A program made the position numbers and the translations under genes. From the NCBI RefSeq assembly GCF_000236165.1, contig NZ_CM001373.1, positions 1,378,777-1,442,776 on the forward strand: a stretch of DNA of 64,000 nucleotides, in the 5' to 3' direction. Shown here piece after piece: positions 27,377 to 36,602 of the stretch (positions are counted from its first letter, which is position 1; every line of letters starts with the position of its first letter). Under the pieces are notes generated by a model, which was given only the letters and a program-made list of their open reading frames with translations, made no database searches and was not told the DNA's origin. The DNA is from Fluoribacter dumoffii NY 23 (lineage in GTDB: Bacteria > Pseudomonadota > Gammaproteobacteria > Legionellales > Legionellaceae).

Positions 27377-29095
27377 ATGCTTGATTTTAAATTGCTACGT
27401 GATCCACAAACAGGAGAACAATATATTGAAACCTCTCTATGCGGTAAACCACTCCTCACTACACCGCAATTAAATAAAGGTACAGCGTTCACCAATGAAG
27501 AAAGAAAAGAATTCGGGCTTTTAGGTAAACTCCCTCATCGAGTCGAAACCCTGGATGAACAAGTCAAACGAGCCTACTTACAATATTCCAGTTATACCAC
27601 ACGTTTGCAACAAAATATTTATTTAAATAATTTGCATGACAAGAATCAAATTCTTTTTTATAAATTAATCAACCGGCATTTAGGGGAAATGTTGCCTACT
27701 ATTTATACTCCTATAGTAGGTACCGCAGTAAAACGCTTTAGTCATGAATACAGGCAACCCCGTGGATTGTATATTTCTCATTCCGATAAGAATCAAATTG
27801 AAGAAATATTAAACAATCGCTCAAATCCAGAAATTGATGTGATCGTCGTAACTGATGGGGAAGGTGTTCTGGGTATTGGCGACCAGGGAATTGGAGGGAT
27901 GGATATCCCTGTTGCCAAATTAATGGTTTATTGTTTATGCGGAGGTATTGAGCCTACTCGCACTCTGCCGATTTTTCTTGATGCAGGCACAAACAACCAG
28001 GAACTTCTTAATGATCCTATGTATCTGGGCTGCCGTCATCCGCGCATTAACTCAGCAGCCTACGATGAATTTATCTCGACATTTGTTCATGAAATTCATA
28101 AACAGTTCCCAAATGCATTTTTACACTGGGAAGACTTTGGACGAGGCAATGCACGACGAATTCTGGATAAATTCCAGGATCAGTTATGCACATTTAATGA
28201 TGACATCCAAGGTACCGGAGCAGTTACGCTAGCAGCCTTATTAGCAGCATGTGATGTAACCGGATCTAAATTACAGGACCAGCGAATTGTTGTTTTTGGC
28301 GCCGGATCAGCTGGAACAGGCATTAGCGATCAAATTATTGACGCGATGGTACGCGAAGGGCTTACTCCTGCAGAGGCCTATCAACGTTTTTGGCTCATTG
28401 ACCGCCAGGGATTGTTACTTAGTACCGACCCGGATCTTACTGAGGCACAAAGGTGTTATGCACGCGATCCCCAAGAAATTGAACAATGGGCAATTAATGA
28501 AAAACAACATCCATCACTGACAGACACCGTAAGACACGTGAAACCCACCATACTTATTGGTTGCTCTGCTCAGCCAGGGGCATTTTCTCAAGACATTATT
28601 GAAACCATGTCCGTAAATTGCGAACGACCTATCATTTTCCCATTATCAAATCCTGATGAACGATGCGAAGCAAAACCTGCAGATATATTAACATGGAGTC
28701 AAGGACGGGCATTAATTGCTACAGGGACAGCATTTCCCGCCGTTGAATACCATAATCGCATGGTGCAAATTGCCCAGTGTAATAATGCATTGGTTTTTCC
28801 TGGAATAGGTTTGGGGGTTCTTGCTGTTAATGCAACAAAATTAACCAAAGAAATGATTCTTGCTGCAGCGCATGCCTTATGTAAGTTTGCCCCGAGTAAA
28901 AAGGAAAGTTATTTACCCTTATTACCTTCTTTGGATGATGCTCAAACTGTTGCCAAGGAGATCGCTGTAGCCGTAGCCCGTTGTGCTATCGATTCAGGAC
29001 TTGCGCAAAAAAATCAGGATGCTGATTTAGAAAAAGTGGTGGCAGATATGTTTTGGGAACCAAGGTATTTGCCATTTAAGCTAAAAAAAGCCTGA
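27377..29095 (+). CDS. maeA: NAD-dependent malic enzyme (oxaloacetate-decarboxylating)
   Basis: It converts malate to pyruvate and CO2 with reduction of NAD. The 572-residue length fits the large SfcA/MaeA class. Motifs include YTPIVGTAVKRFSHEYRQPRG, VVTDGEGVLGIGDQGIGGMDIPV, HWEDFGRGNARRIL, TFNDDIQGTGAVTLAALLAA, and the Rossmann segment VVFGAGSAGTGISDQI. The start is the ATG at 27377 with GAGAT upstream; the frame stays open further upstream but would run into the divergent lipoprotein gene. It is transcribed away from the surE operon. Confidence 0.94.
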   Translation: MLDFKLLRDPQTGEQYIETSLCGKPLLTTPQLNKGTAFTNEERKEFGLLGKLPHRVETLDEQVKRAYLQYSSYTTRLQQNIYLNNLHDKNQILFYKLINRHLGEMLPTIYTPIVGTAVKRFSHEYRQPRGLYISHSDKNQIEEILNNRSNPEIDVIVVTDGEGVLGIGDQGIGGMDIPVAKLMVYCLCGGIEPTRTLPIFLDAGTNNQELLNDPMYLGCRHPRINSAAYDEFISTFVHEIHKQFPNAFLHWEDFGRGNARRILDKFQDQLCTFNDDIQGTGAVTLAALLAACDVTGSKLQDQRIVVFGAGSAGTGISDQIIDAMVREGLTPAEAYQRFWLIDRQGLLLSTDPDLTEAQRCYARDPQEIEQWAINEKQHPSLTDTVRHVKPTILIGCSAQPGAFSQDIIETMSVNCERPIIFPLSNPDERCEAKPADILTWSQGRALIATGTAFPAVEYHNRMVQIAQCNNALVFPGIGLGVLAVNATKLTKEMILAAAHALCKFAPSKKESYLPLLPSLDDAQTVAKEIAVAVARCAIDSGLAQKNQDADLEKVVADMFWEPRYLPFKLKKA

Positions 29096-29291
29096 GTTAT
29101 TTTGTTTTTAGCCAGGAAATAGTTCCAGGGACGGAGAGCAATCAGCCCCATAGTTTAAGAGGTCTGTTCCATTCTGGTTCGCTATGTAGGGCTTCTTAGG
29201 TTATCCCTCCAATTGCCGTGAACTGTGTTGTCCCCAAGTTTTATTATCCTTTCTGAAAGTACCAGTCAGCATACCTTTTTGCCAGTGGAGA

Positions 29292-31748
29292 TTAACCAAA
29301 CATATAACCAGGATGAGCAAGAAGTTTTGGACTTTCAGGAAGAGATGCGACGCGTAAGGTGGAATTGAGTTGGATGATCCCAAATTCACCGGTATTTTTT
29401 CGTCCTATAGTTAGCTCTATTTTAAGTAATTGAATTATATTTTCATATTCGTATTGATAGTTTATTTTTAAAGGAACGCTGACTTTCCATATATTGTTGC
29501 GTGATTCAACAAGTTGAATTTTTCCATCTATTTGGCTTGTAGCCCTGAGCTTTTGAGTTTTAAAAGTTTTAATATTCCCGGATTTTTCCATGGAATTTAA
29601 AAATGCATACCATGCCTGCTCCATATAGCAAGATTGTAATTTCTTCAGTTGAACATCAATGGAGTCCGAGTCAAAACTAAAAGAGTGAGTTACAGCATAT
29701 TTAGCCCAGGTTAAAAGAACATCTTGATTGAATTCACTAATATCGGCAGGTATTTTAAAGTCACAATCAAGCTGTGCCTTTTGTACCGAATCAATGTTCT
29801 TATTCGATGAATTAGCTGCTGATGGAATTGGGTTGTCGGGATCAATGAGAGTCGCGTTGATTCGCATAATTCCAAATTTACCTGCAGGCTTGCGTTTCAT
29901 AGTTAAATTAACATGAAGGTATTGAGTTGCCTGAGATTGTTTGTTGCGATAAACCACTTTTAAGGGCAGCTCAATGTCCCATAGATTGTTTCTGCTTCCG
30001 ATGAGTTTTGTTTGACCATTGACCTTGCTGCTCATGACCAGATTTTGTGATTTAATGGCTTCAATATTTCCCGATTTATCCAAAGCACCTCTAAAATTCT
30101 CCCAGCCTTTTTCAGTATAACAAGACTTTAATTTATCTAACTGAGCTTCTAGAGAGGCCGAATTGAAATCGAATGATTGGATTGCAGCATTTTGTGCCCA
30201 GGTTACCACGAGTTGTTCATCAATCGTTGCCGTCCCTTCAGGTATTTGGTAATCGCAATTAATTGTCTCCGGGCCTCCGGAAGATGGGTTAATAACAGTT
30301 TTTGTTACTGTTTTTGAATCGGATGTATTGAGAGCTTGCACTAATTTGATTGTATTATCCTCTGTGTGATTCGAACCTGCTTGTTGAAGGTTCGAGGATA
30401 CATGCTCATTGGAGACCCCGGAGGCGAGATGGTTGGACGTTGAAATAGCCCTGCTTGGAACAATGTTCGTTTTTAAAATTACAAGATCACCATTCGTGTT
30501 TCTGCCCATAGTCAAATGCACATCCACCTGGGAAATTTGATTCGGATCATTTTGTCCAACTACTTGCAACGGGAAAACAATATCCCACTGATTTTTTTTA
30601 GGCTCAAAAATTTGTGACTTTTTATGAGTCAGCTGAGTGATTAAAGTTTGAACTTTAGTTAATTTTAGTTTATCTAAATTTTTTAATGGAGATTTAAATC
30701 CAACGGCACTTCTTTCTTTAAAATAGGCAATTAATTCAGGGAGTTTAGTACTAAAAATATTGGTTCCAGTGTTACTCAGCTGATTTTTAGTAAGCTGCAA
30801 TTTATTAAGTATTTTTATTCCAATAATTCCTAAGGTTTTTTGAAAATCAGCAGTTGATTTTATCAGTGCTGATTCTTTTTTCTCCTGGCACACTTGGTAA
30901 TTGTTATGTCCTTTGGCAAGATGCTGAATCTGTTTTAGGTTATCATGCTCTAATCCAGGTAACATTTCGCGGTGACCTGTGATTTTATCCTTCGCCGCCA
31001 AAACAGCTTGTGGGGAAAATGTTAGAGAAAGCGAAGCCAGGAATGAGCCCAACCATTTTTGCAAGTGCTCCGCATTATTTATCTGCTCTATTGCGCTTAA
31101 AGAAATACTACGTACGGCCTCTCTTACTGTAATTGCTTGCATAGATAAGGGGCTGGAACGAGGAGTTGCGACCATCTGTACTATTCCAAGCTGAAAAGCA
31201 TTTTTCCAGCTGATAATTAAATAAACATTTAAAAAATGGGTTACCTCTTCTTCTGCGTTTTTATAAATAACTTTAATGGGCACGTTTATTTTCCATTGAT
31301 TTTCCTTAACCTCGATAAATTGAACTTTTCCATCCAATGAGCTGTTTACCCTAAGCCTCTGAGTTTTAATTGCCTTGATATTCTCTGAGTCATTTAATGC
31401 ATTAATAAAACCAAGCCATCCTTTTTTTGTATAGCATGATTTTAAATCCTTCAATTGAGTTTCTATCGAGAGAGAGTCAAAATTAAATGAATGAAGTGCA
31501 GCATATTCTGCCCATCTTCCAATCAAGGCTTTATCAACCTGAGTTTCACCAGGGATCCGGACATCGCAGTCGATTCCCTTATATTGTGCGTTTTTGGGGT
31601 TAGGATGCGTTGCTGCTGTTTTTTGCATAGCCCCATAGGAGATGGGCGCTACCGGGGCTTTCTCCTGACCGGCCTTCGGGGTTTGTACAGCATGTACTCG
31701 AAAACAGATTAAAATAAAAAATGCTCCACAAATTATTATTGTTTTCAT
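29292..31748 (-). CDS. secreted protein with four tandem DotI/IcmL-type domains
   Basis: This 818-residue protein has a signal peptide (about residues 1-20) and no later membrane helix, so it should be exported. Three clear copies of a ~138-residue module lie at 60-196, 497-634 and 660-798, with a degenerate fourth around 338-430. Each clear copy starts with CDxxIP, then W-A-x-x-A-x-x-SF-F (for example LLTWAKYAVTHSFSF), a conserved SCY...W..F...L..S.NI, KTQ-L, and a W-x-[IV]-x-[VL]P[IL]K strand. This is the periplasmic-domain pattern of the Dot/Icm protein DotI/IcmL, whose normal form is one copy behind a single transmembrane helix. The linkers are Ser/Asn-rich. The function is unknown; binding to or mimicking the T4BSS inner-membrane complex is an inference. 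It has an AAGGAT ribosome-binding site. Confidence 0.8.
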   Translation of the reverse strand: MKTIIICGAFFILICFRVHAVQTPKAGQEKAPVAPISYGAMQKTAATHPNPKNAQYKGIDCDVRIPGETQVDKALIGRWAEYAALHSFNFDSLSIETQLKDLKSCYTKKGWLGFINALNDSENIKAIKTQRLRVNSSLDGKVQFIEVKENQWKINVPIKVIYKNAEEEVTHFLNVYLIISWKNAFQLGIVQMVATPRSSPLSMQAITVREAVRSISLSAIEQINNAEHLQKWLGSFLASLSLTFSPQAVLAAKDKITGHREMLPGLEHDNLKQIQHLAKGHNNYQVCQEKKESALIKSTADFQKTLGIIGIKILNKLQLTKNQLSNTGTNIFSTKLPELIAYFKERSAVGFKSPLKNLDKLKLTKVQTLITQLTHKKSQIFEPKKNQWDIVFPLQVVGQNDPNQISQVDVHLTMGRNTNGDLVILKTNIVPSRAISTSNHLASGVSNEHVSSNLQQAGSNHTEDNTIKLVQALNTSDSKTVTKTVINPSSGGPETINCDYQIPEGTATIDEQLVVTWAQNAAIQSFDFNSASLEAQLDKLKSCYTEKGWENFRGALDKSGNIEAIKSQNLVMSSKVNGQTKLIGSRNNLWDIELPLKVVYRNKQSQATQYLHVNLTMKRKPAGKFGIMRINATLIDPDNPIPSAANSSNKNIDSVQKAQLDCDFKIPADISEFNQDVLLTWAKYAVTHSFSFDSDSIDVQLKKLQSCYMEQAWYAFLNSMEKSGNIKTFKTQKLRATSQIDGKIQLVESRNNIWKVSVPLKINYQYEYENIIQLLKIELTIGRKNTGEFGIIQLNSTLRVASLPESPKLLAHPGYMFG

Positions 31749-31887
31749 GAGATAATATCCTTATTAATAACTCATATCTCTTTGCAGAACGAAAGTATGA
31801 ATCTAATCCTTTTTCAGTTCATCAGCTCCAGAAATTCACAGGATAAATTAATCCGGATAATTGCACTGGAACTCACATTAATCCCTA

Positions 31888-32253
31888 TCAGTTTTTAACA
31901 AAATTCACTTTAATTTTTTTAACTGTAGCCGTTTCAGGCTCCCATGGTCGGGCATATTTAAGCACAATTACTGTACTTTCAGGGTAACTTTTTCCTTTTT
32001 GTAATGCGAATGTGAAATGCATTTGCCCACCCGCCCCAATAAGTTTGGTCTTCGGGTTTTCATAAGTACTGTTGCTGAGAATCAACAGGTTTTTGTCAAA
32101 GTTAACGACCTGCCATTGAAATCCCGTAGTTGGATTTGAAGGTAAAGTCACCACAAAATTGGGATTATTCACATTAACTTGCATGACTGAATTGTTATTC
32201 GCAAAGCTCGTCATTGAAAATATAAAAACCCAAAGACCCAATAATGTTTTCAT
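31888..32253 (-). CDS. chagasin-family cysteine protease inhibitor
   Basis: This 121-residue exported protein has a signal peptide ending near SFA (residue 18) and the three inhibitory loops of the chagasin/I42 family: NPTTGFQW, GAGGQMHFTF and YARPWE. Chagasins block papain-like cysteine proteases such as cathepsins. In an intracellular bacterium the target could be a host lysosomal cathepsin or an endogenous protease; the sequence does not decide. It is a single gene with its own 139-base upstream gap from the DotI/IcmL-domain gene. Confidence 0.88.
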   Translation of the reverse strand: MKTLLGLWVFIFSMTSFANNNSVMQVNVNNPNFVVTLPSNPTTGFQWQVVNFDKNLLILSNSTYENPKTKLIGAGGQMHFTFALQKGKSYPESTVIVLKYARPWEPETATVKKIKVNFVKN

Positions 32254-32421
32254 CCAAAACTCCTTTGATTTTCTATCACCTCAGTTTAGCTTATTTAATA
32301 AATTCTGTATAACAGTCCAAACCAATAAAGTGAGAAAAAAGATTCTCCCGGTCGAGTAACACATTGACTGTATTAGGGAAATTGGATAGGCTCCGATAAG
32401 TGAAAGGGTCATGAGGACTGT

Positions 32422-32928
32422 ATGTTAGAACTAATAGGCTACAACGAAATACGTGAAATATTTGATCTTGATAATGAAGCAGAAGACGAAAATTATCTTG
32501 CGGGCATCATCCAGCGTTCCAGGACGAAATATAGTGAACGGCCAGGTTTTTTTACTCCCTACCGAAATGTAAAGGAATTTGCCGGTGAACTATTGGCCCC
32601 ACTATGGTATCCGCTAGAATCTGCCTTGGGCACCGGTTTAATAGCATTCACTGCACTCATTTCTGCATGTTATGCCGTGGGTTATCTCTTATGCGGCCTG
32701 CTGTCTATTGCAATGATGAGCACGGAACATCTTGATAATGCTTTGGAAGGTTTCGCAAACAGTATTTCATTACTTGGTTTAACCTTACTGGGAACTGCTG
32801 CAGGTGCATTGTTAACAGTTATCAGTATCCCCCACAGTATTGTCTCAATTTTTACTCGCTCAACAGCTACCCTTATTTCTGCAAGCAAAAATGATTGTTG
32901 TGAACAAGATTACTACGCAGCACCTTAA
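32422..32928 (+). CDS. Legionella-type membrane protein of unknown function
   Basis: This 168-residue protein has an acidic, soluble N-terminus of about 55 residues and two or three hydrophobic helices (about residues 70-100 and 110-140). It ends in a short cysteine-containing tail (NDCCEQDYY). No signal peptide or known motif was recognised. It stands alone, followed by a good intrinsic terminator. It could be an effector that inserts into host membranes or a resident inner-membrane protein; the sequence alone does not tell. Confidence 0.6.
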   Translation: MLELIGYNEIREIFDLDNEAEDENYLAGIIQRSRTKYSERPGFFTPYRNVKEFAGELLAPLWYPLESALGTGLIAFTALISACYAVGYLLCGLLSIAMMSTEHLDNALEGFANSISLLGLTLLGTAAGALLTVISIPHSIVSIFTRSTATLISASKNDCCEQDYYAAP

Positions 32929-32941
32929 TTTGTGAATTTTT

Positions 32942-32970
32942 CTCCTATCAAGGATAGGAGTATATATTTT
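32942..32970 (+). terminator. intrinsic terminator after the 168-residue membrane protein
   Basis: CTCCTATC (32942-32949) and GATAGGAG (32953-32960) form a perfect 8-bp stem with a 3-base loop, followed by TATATATTTT. It begins 13 bases after the stop codon. Confidence 0.75.
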
Positions 32971-33044
32971 CCAATATAAATCTTGATCTTAAGGTCTAGA
33001 AAAGCGATTATTTTATCCTTGTAAAATCACAGATAGGGGCGCGT

Positions 33045-34673
33045 GTGGAATACGAAACCATGGAATTTGATGTTATCATCGTCGGCGCAGGACCGGCGGG
33101 GTTATCTGCCGCGATAAAATTAAAGCAACTTGCCTTAGCCGCTCAGCAAGAACTATCCGTGTGCATTTTGGAAAAAGGAGCTCAAGTAGGAGCCCACATT
33201 CTTTCCGGGGCAGTTTTAGAACCGCGAAGCCTCAAAGAGCTTCTTCCTGAAACATGGCAAGAAGCTCCTTTAGATACTCCTGTAAATGAGGATTTATTTT
33301 ATTTTCTAACTAAAAAAGGCTCCTACAAACTCCCCACTCCTAAACCCATGCATAATGAAGGTAATTATATTATTAGCCTGGGGGAGCTTTGCATCTTTCT
33401 CGCTCAGCAAGCTGAAGCTCTCGGATGTGAAATTTATCCTGGCTTTGCTGCAGTACAAGCACTCTATAATGACCGCAATCAAGTGATTGGCGTTGCAACC
33501 GGCAGCGTTGGCATCGATAAAAATAAAGAAAAAACCAATAATTACCAACCTGGAATGCACTTACTTGCAAAACAGACCCTACTTGCTGAGGGTTGCCGCG
33601 GACAACTGAGCCAAAGTCTTATGACCCGTTATCATCTTAGGGATAAATCCAGTCCACAAACCTATGGTTTGGGTATCAAAGAAATTTGGCAGGTCAAACC
33701 AGAACACCACAAACCAGGAAGGGTCATTCATACCATAGGCTGGCCGATGGATCATGCAACCTATGGTGGTTCATTTATGTATCATTTATCAAATCATCGT
33801 GTTGCCCTGGGTTTTGTCGTAGGCCTTGATTATAAAAATCCCTGGTTAAGCCCATTTGCGGAGTTTCAGCGTTTCAAAACACATCCGTTAGTGCAACCTG
33901 TTTTAACTGGCGGTGAACGAATCAGTTATGGGGCCCGAGCACTTAATGAAGGAGGATGGCAATCCTTACCTAAACTTACTTTCCCAGGAGGTGCATTAAT
34001 TGGTGATGCCGCAGGCTTCCTTAATGTCCCAAAAATCAAGGGAATACATACAGCAATGCAATCCGGAATGCTAGCCGCACAGGCCTGCTTCGAAGCATTG
34101 CAGCAGGAGCACACTTCCCAAATTGAATTAGTTGATTACTCAGTAAAAGTAAAAAATTCCTGGTTGGAAAAAGAGCTTTATTCTGTACGAAACATTAGAC
34201 CAGGATTTAAATACGGTTTGATTCCCGGGTTAATCAACGCAGCATTTGAAACCTATATTACTCATGGAAACTCTCCATGGACTCTGGCAAATCATGCGGA
34301 TCATGAGACTTTGGTGCCTGCAAGCAAAGCCAAAAAAATAGATTACCCTAAACCTGATGGAGTTCTCACTTTTGACAGGCTCTCGTCAGTCTTTTTATCA
34401 AATACATACCATGAGGAAAATCAACCCTGTCATCTCGTATTGAAAAAACCTCAATTGGCAATAGACATTAATTTAAAAATTTATGCATCTCCCGAGAGCC
34501 GCTACTGCCCTGCGGGTGTTTATGAGATTGTCGAAGAAGAACAAGGCCCCAGACTGCAAATCAATGCCCAAAACTGCATTCATTGCAAGACTTGTGATAT
34601 TAAAGATCCCCGACAAAATATTGTCTGGCATGCTCCTGAAGGAGGCGGCGGGCCTAATTATTCCGGGATGTAG
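33045..34673 (+). CDS. electron transfer flavoprotein-ubiquinone oxidoreductase
   Basis: ETF-QO passes electrons from reduced ETF (fatty-acid and amino-acid oxidation) to ubiquinone at the inner membrane. The 542-residue protein has an N-terminal FAD fold (DVIIVGAGPAGLSAAIKLKQL) and the ETF-QO segments ILSGAVLEPRSL, GGSFMYHL and FPGGALIGDAAGFLNVPKIKG. The C-terminal 4Fe-4S cysteines lie in CPAGVYE and CIHCKTCDIKDPRQNIVW, ending GGGGPNYSGM. The start is taken as the GTG at 33045, which gives the usual short leader before MEFDV; the ATG at 33060 is the alternative. The etfAB genes are not in the window. Confidence 0.95.
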   Translation: MEYETMEFDVIIVGAGPAGLSAAIKLKQLALAAQQELSVCILEKGAQVGAHILSGAVLEPRSLKELLPETWQEAPLDTPVNEDLFYFLTKKGSYKLPTPKPMHNEGNYIISLGELCIFLAQQAEALGCEIYPGFAAVQALYNDRNQVIGVATGSVGIDKNKEKTNNYQPGMHLLAKQTLLAEGCRGQLSQSLMTRYHLRDKSSPQTYGLGIKEIWQVKPEHHKPGRVIHTIGWPMDHATYGGSFMYHLSNHRVALGFVVGLDYKNPWLSPFAEFQRFKTHPLVQPVLTGGERISYGARALNEGGWQSLPKLTFPGGALIGDAAGFLNVPKIKGIHTAMQSGMLAAQACFEALQQEHTSQIELVDYSVKVKNSWLEKELYSVRNIRPGFKYGLIPGLINAAFETYITHGNSPWTLANHADHETLVPASKAKKIDYPKPDGVLTFDRLSSVFLSNTYHEENQPCHLVLKKPQLAIDINLKIYASPESRYCPAGVYEIVEEEQGPRLQINAQNCIHCKTCDIKDPRQNIVWHAPEGGGGPNYSGM

Positions 34674-34812
34674 ATGCAACTGTGAAACAGGTTGGATATA
34701 GCATTCAGCCTGCATCAAGACAAAAATTAGACACCCAGGAAAAAAACTTCACCCTCCCAGTGTATTTTTTAATCATTTTAGATCATAATTCACCTTCCTT
34801 AAATTACGTATG

Positions 34813-34828
34813 AACAGCATGTGCTGTT
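34813..34828. promoter_or_regulatory. 16-bp perfect palindrome upstream of the 509-residue gene
   Basis: AACAGCATGTGCTGTT is a perfect palindrome ending 31 bases before the ATG at 34860, in the expected leader/promoter region. The half-site order ACAG...CTGT is the reverse of a LexA box (CTGT...ACAG). It could be an operator or an mRNA hairpin. Confidence 0.4.
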
Positions 34829-34859
34829 ATTCAACTCTATTTTTTGAAAAAGGGTATTT

Positions 34860-36389
34860 ATGTCGAAATTAACAGAAATATATAAAGAATTAGTTGCCAA
34901 TTTTAAAGGTTATTTATCTGATAATGACCAAGTAGACTTATTAGCTGCAAACATTGAGTTATTTGAAAAAATACCTGAAACATATTTAAAACATCTTTTT
35001 AAAAAAGTTTCTGCTTTTGATTTAATCGAGAATAATGAGAGTATATTAATAATTGCAGACAGTTATATTTATTATGCATTGGAAAATAAAAAACAATCCG
35101 AACTGAGTAGCCTGCTTGAGTTGTTAAATACAGCGACTAGTTGTTATCAGAGAGTTATTAATTCAATACAATCAATTTCCCCTTCCGTGATCAATGAGGA
35201 GCATGGAAATCAATTGCTTGTAGCCAACTTTGAACTGCATAAAATTAAATTTATTAAAGCGGAACTGCAACTCTTTTTTATTGAAAAAGACACAAAGAAA
35301 GAAGGTCAAGACACTCATCAAATGCGAAACAAATTAATAAGTGTTTTAAGTGAATACAACAATTTTAAGAGAATACTTGAAAAAAGTTACAAAGATCCCG
35401 TCCTACGGAGACAACTCTCAATTGATAGTGATACCTTTCGGAATATTCAAGATGGGATTAAATTGGCACGCTCTCTACTGGATAGCATGCCCAAACCACG
35501 AAAATTAAAAAGACCTCAACTTGAAACAAGTTCTGTTGAGAAAACTAATGTTCAGGATTCTAACGCACCAAAATTAAAGAAGAAGAAGCAAAACATACCT
35601 TCTGCAGCAAGTACATCAAGTTCTAAATCATCCAAATCAGAAGAGGAAGATTCATCCCATGAACTCAATGATTTAGTTCTTTTAAGCTCTGCTGCCGTTG
35701 CTCTCGCGCCTATGGTGGAACAGAGTGATGTGGGAGTTTTGCCTATAGAGTTGCCAGTTCCTGTACCGCAAAATTCTGAGCCACAACCATCCCTACCCAT
35801 GCAAGCTCGAGCTGTAGAAGACAGTCAGCAATTTTTACACGAATTAAAAAAATGGTCTGATGCATATTTTCATACAAAAGATCACTATTCTGAAATGAAA
35901 AGAGCACAAAAAACTTTAGAAAAAATTGCCCATTCCTTATTATTTGGCGCTAACAAACTTGAAACAGAAAGTTCTGTTTTTAAAGGTCAGAAATTTAATC
36001 CAGTAATTCAAGTAGCTTTACAATTATTTGTATTGGCCTGTGAAAAAGGGGCTCTAACAGGTGGGGAGGCAACCTTTAACCTAGATTATTTCTCAAAAAC
36101 TTACTCCCCTCTTTTAAAACCTTTTGTTCGTTCTTTTTTACATACCTCTCCTGAAAAATATATTCGTCATTTACAGTTGCAGTTTATTTCCATAAGCCAT
36201 TCTAATATCCACTTTCGAGAGTTAAAACTTTCCGAAATTGTTGATCAATTATTTGAACATTTCGAAACTGTATTGACTGCTGAAGATTATGAAAAAGTAA
36301 GAAAATGTTGCCATAATTGCCTAACGAGGGCTTATGACAAATTGAAGGAAGATACCCAGCAAAATTCTCATTCTTTTCAGCTCGCATAA
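34860..36389 (+). CDS. protein of unknown function; possible Dot/Icm effector
   Basis: This 509-residue protein has no signal peptide or membrane helix. Residues 1-215 are helical. A low-complexity basic-then-acidic linker (about 220-270) contains KLKKKK followed by serine and glutamate runs, and a Pro-rich stretch (about 285-315) comes next. The C-terminal ~190 residues form a second helical region. No family was recognised. The two-domain layout with a disordered linker, the isolated single-gene unit and the accessory neighbourhood fit an effector, but the C-terminus (QQNSHSFQLA) has only a weak acidic patch. An AAGGGT ribosome-binding site is present, and a strong terminator follows. Confidence 0.65.
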   Translation: MSKLTEIYKELVANFKGYLSDNDQVDLLAANIELFEKIPETYLKHLFKKVSAFDLIENNESILIIADSYIYYALENKKQSELSSLLELLNTATSCYQRVINSIQSISPSVINEEHGNQLLVANFELHKIKFIKAELQLFFIEKDTKKEGQDTHQMRNKLISVLSEYNNFKRILEKSYKDPVLRRQLSIDSDTFRNIQDGIKLARSLLDSMPKPRKLKRPQLETSSVEKTNVQDSNAPKLKKKKQNIPSAASTSSSKSSKSEEEDSSHELNDLVLLSSAAVALAPMVEQSDVGVLPIELPVPVPQNSEPQPSLPMQARAVEDSQQFLHELKKWSDAYFHTKDHYSEMKRAQKTLEKIAHSLLFGANKLETESSVFKGQKFNPVIQVALQLFVLACEKGALTGGEATFNLDYFSKTYSPLLKPFVRSFLHTSPEKYIRHLQLQFISISHSNIHFRELKLSEIVDQLFEHFETVLTAEDYEKVRKCCHNCLTRAYDKLKEDTQQNSHSFQLA

Positions 36390-36402
36390 AGATATCACTT
36401 TT

Positions 36403-36432
36403 GGGTAAAGCGTTTCTGCTTTACCCTGCTTG
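36403..36432 (+). terminator. intrinsic terminator after the 509-residue gene
   Basis: GGGTAAAGC (36403-36411) and GCTTTACCC (36418-36426) form a perfect 9-bp stem with a 6-base loop, followed by TGCTTGTTT. It begins 14 bases after the stop codon. Confidence 0.75.
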
Positions 36433-36602
36433 TTTCAGGCTGCGTGTTCCTGCAAGTTAACTCTCCTTTAAGGCAGATATGGGGTTAGGATTAAGGATCC
36501 TCATAGGTTCAATGGCTATTCAAAAATAGTTGCTTATTATATTCTAAATTCTTGGGTAACTTAGTACACATAAAAGCAGTAAACCATTCTAAGGACGTCA
36601 CT

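Noticed and set aside
34813-34828. Palindrome as a LexA/SOS box
   Set aside because: The half sites are in the opposite order (ACAG-CTGT instead of CTGT-ACAG).
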